This document shows positions 29,907-36,374 of a stretch of DNA of 64,000 bases, in pieces. The stretch comes from Caldimonas brevitalea (GTDB lineage Bacteria > Pseudomonadota > Gammaproteobacteria > Burkholderiales > Burkholderiaceae_C), in assembly GCF_001017435.1 (NCBI RefSeq), contig NZ_CP011371.1, forward strand, positions 2,914,001 to 2,978,000, in the 5' to 3' direction. Position 1 is the stretch's first letter. Every line of letters starts with the position of its first letter. A program made the position numbers and the translations under genes. Under the pieces are notes generated by a model. The model did no database searches and was not told where the DNA came from. It worked only from the letters and a program-made list of their open reading frames with translations.

Positions 29907-31757
29907 TCAAGAGCCCCCCTCAGCCGGAAGCCTGGGAAGCGTCACATGGAAGTCGGCGCCGCCCCCCGGCCGGGCGGTGGCCCAGATCCGGCCGTCGTGC
30001 CCCTCGACGATGGAGCGTGAGATCCACAGGCCCACTCCCATCCCGGATCTTTTCGTTGTGTAGAAGGGCTCGAATACCTGCTGCTCCATCCCGGGCGGCA
30101 GGCCCGGGCCGTTGTCGCTCACCATGATGTGGGCCGTTTGTTGATCGCTCATGCGGGTGCTGACGTGCACCTCCCGTCCTACACCCTCCGACAGGGACGC
30201 GGCGTCCAGCGCATTGAGCAGCAAGTTCAGCATCACCTGTTGCAGTTGGACCCGGTCCGCTTCCACTGTCAGTGCTCCGGGCACCAGGTCGAGGCGCATC
30301 GAAACACGTCGACGGGCGGCTTCGCTTGCCAGCAGACGGTTGATGGCCCGGACGACCTCCTGCAGGTCCACGCGCGCACGCTCCGTCACGCGCCTGCTGA
30401 CCATGTCGCGTATGCGGGCGATGACGTCGGCGGCTCGACGGTTGTCGTTGACGATGTCTTGCAGGATCGCCTTCAGCTCGGGAACCGGAATGTGCTCCCG
30501 GGACAGCAGGTGATCTGCCACACGTGCATTGCTAAGGGCTGCCGACAGTGGCTGACTGAGCTCATGTGCCAGAGAGGCTGCCACCTCTCCCATGGCCGAA
30601 AAGCGCGCCAGATGCAGCATTCGATCTCGCATCCGCAGCGCCTCGTGCTGTGCGCGAACGCGGGCGCGCCGGGCCACCAGGATCACCGCGAACAAGGCCA
30701 CGACGACGACTGCCAGCAGCAGTCCGGCTGCGCCGTCGTGTCGCTCGGGTTCGAGTGGCGGGGCCGGGTGAAAGAGGACCGTACTGTTGCGGGGCACGCG
30801 CGCCTCAGGAATGTTCCACCGCTCGAGTTCTCTCCAGTCCAGAAGAATCGACGACGTGACGCCCGCGACAGCCGCATCGCGCGTTTTGGGGCTGCTCCCG
30901 GTGCGGCGTGTCGCGTCCGCGGCCCACTTCGCGACCGTCTCCATCCGCCACACAGAGCCTCCGACCACACCTCGACCGACATGGGCTTCTTCCACCGAGA
31001 AGACCGGTTCCTTCGAGGCGCGCACGACATGCGACAGTCCCTGCAGAGGATGGATATGCTGCCGGTTCTCGCCGATCGTCTGCCGCAGGAAGAGCACGAT
31101 CGAAGCCGGCGGAATGGCGGCCATCCGCGCGTCGAGCTCGCTGGGCAGCAGATCTTTCAGGTAGATCAGACGGACGTCGGCGCGACGTCTCGCCATCTGC
31201 TGCCGGACTTCGGCCTCCAACTCGCCGTGGTTGCGCAGGGCACCGTCGACGACGAACACATGGCGCGTCGAGGGCCGGAGGGCCAGGGCAAGATCGAGCG
31301 TCTTGCCGATCTCGGGGGACGCGTCGAGCCTTCGGGCGTACCCGTCCTCCGTGCGTGTCGCGCCGATACCCGTCGTGACGGCGACGATCTGGGGCGCGCC
31401 GAACATCCCCTGGTTCTGCCGTACGAAGGCCAGCGCAGCATCGCCGACGGCGACGATCGCGTCGACGTGCCGGCCGGCGTACTTCGTCGTCAAGTAGTCG
31501 AACAGCAGGCGGGACCCGCCGACGACCGAGAGCATGTCGCTCGCGATGGTTTCCTCATAAACATAGACGGGAAACGATGATGAGGACTGCAAGGCTTCGG
31601 CAAATGCCGCATTGAACGGTATGGGGGGTGGCCACGACAGATCCGCAGCGCGAAGCAGCAGAACCGCCATGTCGGAGGGCGCCTGATCTGAAGCGCATGC
31701 GGTGCCGGCGACCAGACCCAGGCAAGAAAGCCATGCCATCACCCGCGCGAGCGGCAT
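29907..31757 (-). CDS. Sensor histidine kinase with periplasmic ABC-substrate-binding-like domain
   Basis: A 616-residue membrane kinase. It has a signal peptide (about 1-21), a periplasmic region of about 320 residues resembling type I binding-protein folds (VDAIVAVGDAALAFV, VVRASKEPVFSVEEAHVGRGVVGG), and one membrane helix (344-362). The DHp domain has His398 in ASLAHELSQPLSA, and the ATPase domain has NLLLNALDA, DNGPGLP and GMGVGLWISRSIVEGHDG. The HELxQPL form is the FixL/TodS/DctB group. Start at 31757 gives a proper signal peptide; an in-frame ATG at 31811 is possible. The response regulator gene lies upstream on the same strand (32089-32778). The ligand is unknown. Confidence 0.9.
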   Translation of the reverse strand: MPLARVMAWLSCLGLVAGTACASDQAPSDMAVLLLRAADLSWPPPIPFNAAFAEALQSSSSFPVYVYEETIASDMLSVVGGSRLLFDYLTTKYAGRHVDAIVAVGDAALAFVRQNQGMFGAPQIVAVTTGIGATRTEDGYARRLDASPEIGKTLDLALALRPSTRHVFVVDGALRNHGELEAEVRQQMARRRADVRLIYLKDLLPSELDARMAAIPPASIVLFLRQTIGENRQHIHPLQGLSHVVRASKEPVFSVEEAHVGRGVVGGSVWRMETVAKWAADATRRTGSSPKTRDAAVAGVTSSILLDWRELERWNIPEARVPRNSTVLFHPAPPLEPERHDGAAGLLLAVVVVALFAVILVARRARVRAQHEALRMRDRMLHLARFSAMGEVAASLAHELSQPLSAALSNARVADHLLSREHIPVPELKAILQDIVNDNRRAADVIARIRDMVSRRVTERARVDLQEVVRAINRLLASEAARRRVSMRLDLVPGALTVEADRVQLQQVMLNLLLNALDAASLSEGVGREVHVSTRMSDQQTAHIMVSDNGPGLPPGMEQQVFEPFYTTKRSGMGVGLWISRSIVEGHDGRIWATARPGGGADFHVTLPRLPAEGGS

Positions 31758-32088
31758 CTTTCTCAAAATCGCCCTCGTTTGCCAGGTCGCTCGCAGTCTC
31801 GGTGCGTGCAATCGGCTGTTCTATAACAGGCGTGGCGTGTTGCGTGGCGGGGAGCGGGTGATGCTTGGAGCCCCGGCACCCGCCGCAAGGGCGGTGCGAG
31901 GCGCCGCGCCGCAAGGGCGGCGGCGGGCGGGCGAGGGTGGGGCACGACGGCCCGCGCTCGGCGCGGAAGTGCAGCCACAAAGGCCAAAACGTCCGGATGA
32001 ATCTCCCTCATGTCCCCCGTTTGGCAAGAAGCAAGCCACTGCCGCATGCTGCGGCATCGACCCCTGTCAGCTCTGCCGGGATGCAGCC
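31758..32088. other. Non-coding spacer between response regulator and histidine kinase genes
   Basis: 331 bases with no convincing gene. A hairpin TGCCGCA-TGC-TGCGGCA at 32040-32056 lies just past the response regulator stop and may act as a weak terminator, without a T-run. The motif CGCCGCAAGGGCGG-like occurs twice near 31880-31925. The kinase therefore probably has its own promoter here. Confidence 0.4.
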
Positions 32089-32778
32089 TCAATGGCCCTC
32101 ATCCTGGCTTCTGATGCAAGTGGCATCGAGGACGCGTACCAGTTCGGCCACAGAGCGGACGCACATCTTCCTGATGCCGCGGGCCCGATGCACCTTGATG
32201 GTCTTCTCGCAGGTGCCCAGATCGGCTGCAATCTGCTTGTTCAGACGGCCCGCAACCACATGCGTGAGCACCTCGCGCTCGCGTGGCGTGAGCGTCGCAA
32301 GGCGCGACTCGGCGGCCGCGCGCTTGGCACGCGTGCGCCTGTGCAGCGCGTCCATCTCCACCGCGCGCTGCACGCTGGCCAGCAGCACGGTGTCGTCAAA
32401 CGGCTTGGTCAGGAAATCGAAGGCGCCGTCCTTCATCGCGCGTACGCACATCGCAACGTCGGCTTGCCCGGTCAAGAAAATGATGGGCATGCCGTTGTCG
32501 CGCTGCGAAAGTGCCTGTTGCAAGGAGAGGCCGTCCAGCCCGGGCAAGACCATGTCGAGGATGATGCAGCCGTGGGCGTCGGGGTCGTGCTGCGCAAGAA
32601 ACGCCTCGGCGCAATGAAACACGGCAGCCGAGTAGCCCTGGATCCACATCAAGCGGCCGAGTGCCGTACAGAGCGAAACGTCGTCGTCCACGATGTAGAT
32701 AAGGGGCTGCGACGTGTCGGGACCGACGCGCCAACATTCTCCGGTTCTGCTCATCATCGTCAGCATCTTCACCTTCAT
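32089..32778 (-). CDS. FixJ/TodT-type response regulator (receiver + LuxR HTH)
   Basis: A 229-residue DNA-binding response regulator. The receiver domain spans about residues 25-140 with Asp31-Asp32 of the acid pocket, phospho-acceptor Asp75 (CIILDMVLPG) and Lys125 (LTKPFD). The LuxR-type helix-turn-helix near 165-225 has LTPREREVLTHVVAGRLNKQ and ADLGTCEKTIKVHRAR. ATG at 32778 has GGAAG six bases upstream; later ATGs (32766, 32757, 32754) remain possible and would remove an unusual 8-residue lead. The histidine kinase downstream on the same strand is the likely partner. It is divergent from the second two-component pair. Confidence 0.9.
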   Translation of the reverse strand: MKVKMLTMMSRTGECWRVGPDTSQPLIYIVDDDVSLCTALGRLMWIQGYSAAVFHCAEAFLAQHDPDAHGCIILDMVLPGLDGLSLQQALSQRDNGMPIIFLTGQADVAMCVRAMKDGAFDFLTKPFDDTVLLASVQRAVEMDALHRRTRAKRAAAESRLATLTPREREVLTHVVAGRLNKQIAADLGTCEKTIKVHRARGIRKMCVRSVAELVRVLDATCIRSQDEGH

Positions 32779-32886
32779 CCCCGACTTCCGTCGCCCGAGA
32801 GGTTGAACACGACTGAATGATGATACGCAGGGTTGCAGGCAACAACAAATGCTTGCAGCCCGGTACCAACGCAAAAGGAGGCCCCG

Positions 32887-32973
32887 ATGGCCGAGCGGGT
32901 GCCGCAAGCAAGTGGCGAACCTTGGAGTCCCGAAGCGCCGGGTGAGCAGCCCGTGCAAGCCTGCCGCCTGTGA
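32887..32973 (+). CDS. Possible 28-residue small protein or leader peptide
   Basis: A short frame with ATG at 32887 preceded by AAAAGGAGG at 5-base spacing, the best SD in this stretch. The product is 28 residues, Pro/Glu/Ala-rich, with one Trp and one Cys near the C-terminus (QACRL). There is no recognisable family. It could be a leader peptide for the downstream kinase gene, or a chance frame beside a chance SD. Confidence 0.3.
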   Translation: MAERVPQASGEPWSPEAPGEQPVQACRL

Positions 32974-33040
32974 ACCCTCGCGGTGGACCTTGGTCCAATG
33001 CGGCACGGTGCACCCGCGCCGATACTGCATCCCGGATGCG

Positions 33041-33067
33041 GGCCACCTAGCGATCGTGCTAGCGGCC
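33041..33067. promoter_or_regulatory. Stem-loop upstream of second histidine kinase
   Basis: Nested arms GGCC...GGCC and CTAGC...GCTAG around a six-base loop, ending 38 bases before the kinase ATG. Candidate attenuator or operator. Confidence 0.35.
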
Positions 33068-33104
33068 TGCTGTGACAGCTGACGACTGATGGGGAGTGAC
33101 GCGC

Positions 33105-34067
33105 ATGTCGATGGGGTCGAGAGAGGCGGGTAGGTTCGCACGGGCAACCGGCCCCGGCCGCGCGGTCGCGGCGCTGGTGCCGGCGGCCCTGGTGGCCGTC
33201 CTCCTGCTTCGCTGGAACGCCATGCGCGCAGCAAGCCGCGAGGAACAGAGGTGCCGCCAAGCGCTGGTTCGTGCGGCGCGAATTGTGCTTGTGGGCGAGT
33301 TGAGTGCGTCGATCGCGCACGAGATCCACCAGCCCCTCAGCGCCATACGCAGCAATGCGGACGCGGCGCGGCTGCTGCTTGGTCAGCCGTCGGTGCCGAC
33401 CCAGGAGTTGCCGCGTATTCTCGATTGCATACGCTGCGATACCGTGCGGGCGCAAGAGGTGATCCATCGACTGCGCAAGCTGCTGGAGCGGGGCACGCTG
33501 GTGCGCCGCGATCTGAATCTGCATGCGCTGCTAGAAGAGGTGATCAAGATGCTGGGCGACGAGGCCCAGCGGCGTGGTGTCGTGCTGGTGCTGCACTCCC
33601 ACGCGGCACGGGCAATGGTGCTCGGCGACGAAGTGCAATTGCAGCAGGTGATGCTGAACGTGATCCTGAATGCGATGGACGCGATGCGGGGCACGGCCGC
33701 TGCCGCTCGGACGGCATTCATCGAGACCCGCGACGGGCCGGGGCACATCGTGGTGCAGGTTCACGACCGGGGCCACGGCTTCAGCCCCGACGAGGCCGAG
33801 GCTCTCTTCCAAGCGTTCTTCACGACCAAGGACGGCGGTATGGGGCTAGGCCTGTCCATCTCGCGGTCGATACTCGAAGCCCACGGCGGCACGATCCATG
33901 CCGCTTCCCGTTCTGGCGGCGGGGCCGTGTTCACCATCCGCCTGCCGGTCCGACCCGAGCCGGCGCACGCCGAGGCGGTCGACCCGGTGCAAGGAGCCGG
34001 CATGAGCCCCGCCTGGCCGTCCGAAGGGGCTCGCACCGCAGCGCGCAGCACGGAGGTTACGCAATGA
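33105..34067 (+). CDS. Sensor histidine kinase without periplasmic sensor domain
   Basis: A 320-residue kinase with one N-terminal membrane helix (about 19-36) and then directly the DHp domain (His72 in SIAHEIHQPLSAIRSN). The ATPase domain follows (VMLNVILNAMDAM, HDRGHGFSP, GGMGLGLSISRSILEAHGG). No extracellular or PAS sensor domain can be seen. It resembles the C-terminal half of the kinase at 29907. The stop overlaps the response regulator start by four bases (ATGA), so the pair is translationally coupled. ATG 33105 with GGGGAG eight bases upstream is preferred over GTG at 33096. Confidence 0.88.
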   Translation: MSMGSREAGRFARATGPGRAVAALVPAALVAVLLLRWNAMRAASREEQRCRQALVRAARIVLVGELSASIAHEIHQPLSAIRSNADAARLLLGQPSVPTQELPRILDCIRCDTVRAQEVIHRLRKLLERGTLVRRDLNLHALLEEVIKMLGDEAQRRGVVLVLHSHAARAMVLGDEVQLQQVMLNVILNAMDAMRGTAAAARTAFIETRDGPGHIVVQVHDRGHGFSPDEAEALFQAFFTTKDGGMGLGLSISRSILEAHGGTIHAASRSGGGAVFTIRLPVRPEPAHAEAVDPVQGAGMSPAWPSEGARTAARSTEVTQ

Positions 34068-34696
34068 CGGCCACCGTCCACCTGATCGACGACGACAGGG
34101 CCGTGCGCGAGGCGCTCGCGCGCCTGCTCGGCGCCGCCGGCTATCAGGTGTGCAGCTACGCCGCCGCGGCCAACTACCTCGTCTCTTCTCCCGAGCGCGG
34201 GCCGGGCTGTCTGCTGCTGGACATGCAATTGCCGGACGTCAACGGCCTAGAACTGCAGGCCGCGCTGGTGCGTCATCCCGCCCATCTGCGACCCATCGTG
34301 TTCATCTCGGGTGCTCCCGACATTCGTGCCACGGTACAGGCGATGCGTGGCGGGGCCATCCAGTTCCTGATGAAACCGCTCGATGGCGAGCAACTGCTGG
34401 CGGCCGTGAAGGATGCGATCGAGACCGACGTGGTTCTGCGCGAGCGCGACCTGCGGACGGGGCAGGTGCGCGCCGCGGTTGCCTCGCTCAACGCGAGGGA
34501 GCGCAAGGTGCTCGAGCTCATCGTCGCAGGGCGCTTGCACAAGCAGATCGCGAACGAACTCGGGGTGAGTGAACGCACCGTCAAGGCCGATCGCGCGAAG
34601 ATCATGCGGGCGGTGGGCGTCAGAACACTGCCCGACTTGATGAAACAGCTGCTCGCTGCCGACAGCATGCCCCTGGCGGGCGTCGCGAAGCACTAG
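34064..34696 (+). CDS. FixJ/TodT-type response regulator (receiver + LuxR HTH)
   Basis: A 210-residue regulator with receiver residues Asp9-Asp11, phospho-acceptor Asp53 (CLLLDMQLPD), Ser82 in place of the usual Thr, and Lys104 (LMKPLD). The C-terminal helix-turn-helix has LNARERKVLELIVAGRLHKQ and ANELGVSERTVKADR. It is translationally coupled to the kinase before it. Likely targets include the envelope module that starts 255 bases downstream, but this is inferred from position only. Confidence 0.9.
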   Translation: MTATVHLIDDDRAVREALARLLGAAGYQVCSYAAAANYLVSSPERGPGCLLLDMQLPDVNGLELQAALVRHPAHLRPIVFISGAPDIRATVQAMRGGAIQFLMKPLDGEQLLAAVKDAIETDVVLRERDLRTGQVRAAVASLNARERKVLELIVAGRLHKQIANELGVSERTVKADRAKIMRAVGVRTLPDLMKQLLAADSMPLAGVAKH

Positions 34697-34878
34697 GGCT
34701 GTTCACCGATTCAAGGGGAGGCACCCGGTAGAGGGCGGTGCCGCCGCGATGTAGGGGCGAAACCCAGGTATGCGACGAAGCGAGGACCGGACGTCTTGGT
34801 ACCGAAGGCAGTCTCATTGCCCCCATCCCTACTGCCAGGCTGCGATCCCCTGCCTATTGTTGAGTTGTCCATCCGACA

Positions 34879-34905
34879 GGCCGGCCCGGGGCAGCCGGGC
34901 CGGCC
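34879..34905. promoter_or_regulatory. Very stable GC hairpin in DUF2092 5' region
   Basis: Perfect 11-base arms GGCCGGCCCGG / CCGGGCCGGCC around GGCAG, 46 bases before the DUF2092 start. There is no T-run. It could end transcription from the response regulator gene with Rho or shape the downstream 5' leader. Confidence 0.5.
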
Positions 34906-34951
34906 GGGTGCCCCCCCGGTCGCGCAACGACACGATCACAGGGAGAACCGC

Positions 34952-35761
34952 ATGCTCATCGCAGCCCTTTCGGGATTGCTGGCTGCTGCCGTCCCCGTCA
35001 ACGGCATGCACTTCGTCGCGCTGAGCGATGCGTCGCCGCCAGCGGTGATGCCAGGCGTGCCGGCCAGTCGCACGATGAACCCGAGCGCGACGGCGGCGCT
35101 GGAGCGCATGGGACGCTACCTTCAGATGCAGCCCTTTCTCAGCGTGAAGGCCACGGCCTGGGCTGACCACATGCTGCGGAACGGCCAAAAGGTGCAGTTG
35201 GACTTTTCGGTGCAGATCTGGGTGCGGCGGCCGGACAACCTGAGGGTGGACGTGACCGCTGATCGAGCCACGCCCACGTTCTCCCGGTTCTACTTCGACG
35301 GCAAGACGTTCACGGCCTTCGGCCAGAACTCCGGCCAGTATGCCAAAGCGTCTCTGCCTGCCACGCTCTCCGAGTTGCCTTCGAAACTCTCGGACCAGCA
35401 TGGCCTGCGACTACCTCTCGTCGACCTCTTTACTTGGGCTGGCGGCGCCGATCACTTGGCCCGCTTGACTGGCGCAACGACGATCGGCCTCACGACGGTC
35501 GGTGGACAGCCGTGTGATCAATATGCGTTCCGCCAGGATGGACTGGACTGGCAGCTGTGGATCCAGCGAGGCACGCAACCGCTGCCCCGCCGGCTCGTCC
35601 TGACCTCGACTGTCGATGCCGATCAAACGCAGCAAAGCGTGGAGCTCGACTGGGCGCAGCAGGATTCGCCGTCGGCTTCGCTGTTCGTCTTCGAGCCGCC
35701 CGCCGGCGCGCAGGAAATTCCCATGCCCCGCAGCAACGAGACTGCGGAGTTCACGCCATGA
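34952..35761 (+). CDS. DUF2092 domain-containing exported protein
   Basis: A 269-residue protein with an N-terminal hydrophobic signal (MLIAALSGLLAAAVP). The DUF2092 body reads ATAALERMGRYLQMQPFLSV, FSVQIWVRRPDNLRVDVTAD and LPLVDLFTW. The fold resembles outer-membrane lipoprotein sorting proteins (LolA/LolB-like, a large curved sheet), so lipid or lipoprotein carriage in the periplasm is plausible but unproven. ATG 34952 has GGGAG six bases upstream; the open frame starts earlier but without a signal peptide. The SYLF lipoprotein gene follows after 52 bases. Confidence 0.83.
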   Translation: MLIAALSGLLAAAVPVNGMHFVALSDASPPAVMPGVPASRTMNPSATAALERMGRYLQMQPFLSVKATAWADHMLRNGQKVQLDFSVQIWVRRPDNLRVDVTADRATPTFSRFYFDGKTFTAFGQNSGQYAKASLPATLSELPSKLSDQHGLRLPLVDLFTWAGGADHLARLTGATTIGLTTVGGQPCDQYAFRQDGLDWQLWIQRGTQPLPRRLVLTSTVDADQTQQSVELDWAQQDSPSASLFVFEPPAGAQEIPMPRSNETAEFTP

Positions 35762-35813
35762 AAGGGGCACGCCGCACGCATGCGGACCCGCCCGTCACCA
35801 CAAGGAGCCTGAT

Positions 35814-36374
35814 GTGAATCGTCGAGACCTGCTACTGGCGTCTGCTGCAAGCCTACTCGCTGGCTGTTCAACGTCGACTGGCGGCACCGCGGACCCTTAC
35901 GCGAAACGCCAGGAGATCGATGCCGCGGTCGACAACTCACTGTCCGAACTGTTCGGCTGGTCCCCCGGGGCACTGGACCTCGTGGGCAAGGCGAGAGGTG
36001 TGCTCGTCTTCCCCAAGGTCGTGTCAGCCGGTTTCGTCGTGGGTGCGTCGTATGGCCAGGGTGCGTTGCGCAAGGATGGCAAAACGACCGCCTACTACAG
36101 CATCGGTTCAGCCTCTGGCGGGTTGCTGGCCGGGGCGCAGTCCAAGGCCATGTACCTGCTTTTCATGACCCCCGACTCGATGCGGAAGTTCGAGTCCAGC
36201 GCGGGTTGGACCGCCGGTGTCGATGCCTCGGTCGTCGTCGCCGAACTGGGCGCCGATGCGCAGGTGACCACCAAGACTGCGCAAGCGCCCATCATCGGCT
36301 TCGTGCGAACGCGCGCCGGCTTCATGGCGAACCTCAGCATCGACGGCACGAAGTTCAACCGTCTGGATCTGTGA
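35814..36374 (+). CDS. YSC84/SYLF-domain lipoprotein
   Basis: A 186-residue exported protein. The N-terminus has a twin-arginine-like start (NRRDLLLASAASLLAGC) with a lipobox LAGC, so it is probably a lipoprotein, possibly exported by Tat. The SYLF body has KARGVLVFPKVVSAGFVVG, AYYSIGSASGGLLAGAQ and a C-terminal VRTRAGFMANLSIDGTKF, a lipid-binding fold. The start is GTG at 35814 with AAGGAG six bases upstream. The PlpD-type patatin gene begins immediately after its stop, which suggests a shared function in membrane lipids. Confidence 0.88.
   Translation: MNRRDLLLASAASLLAGCSTSTGGTADPYAKRQEIDAAVDNSLSELFGWSPGALDLVGKARGVLVFPKVVSAGFVVGASYGQGALRKDGKTTAYYSIGSASGGLLAGAQSKAMYLLFMTPDSMRKFESSAGWTAGVDASVVVAELGADAQVTTKTAQAPIIGFVRTRAGFMANLSIDGTKFNRLDL

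Larger units (their letters stand above)
32779..33104. other. Divergent regulatory region between two two-component systems
   Basis: 326 bases between oppositely oriented regulator genes. It contains a 28-codon reading frame with a perfect SD (32887-32973) and the small hairpins GGACC-TT-GGTCC (about 32983) and GCATCC-C-GGATGC (about 33028). The larger stem-loop at 33041-33067 is listed separately. Promoters for both systems are expected here but no clear -35/-10 pair stands out. Confidence 0.4.

Noticed and set aside
31702..32820. 372-codon + strand frame over the first response regulator
   Set aside because: The response regulator on the other strand has intact receiver and HTH motifs; this frame shows none.
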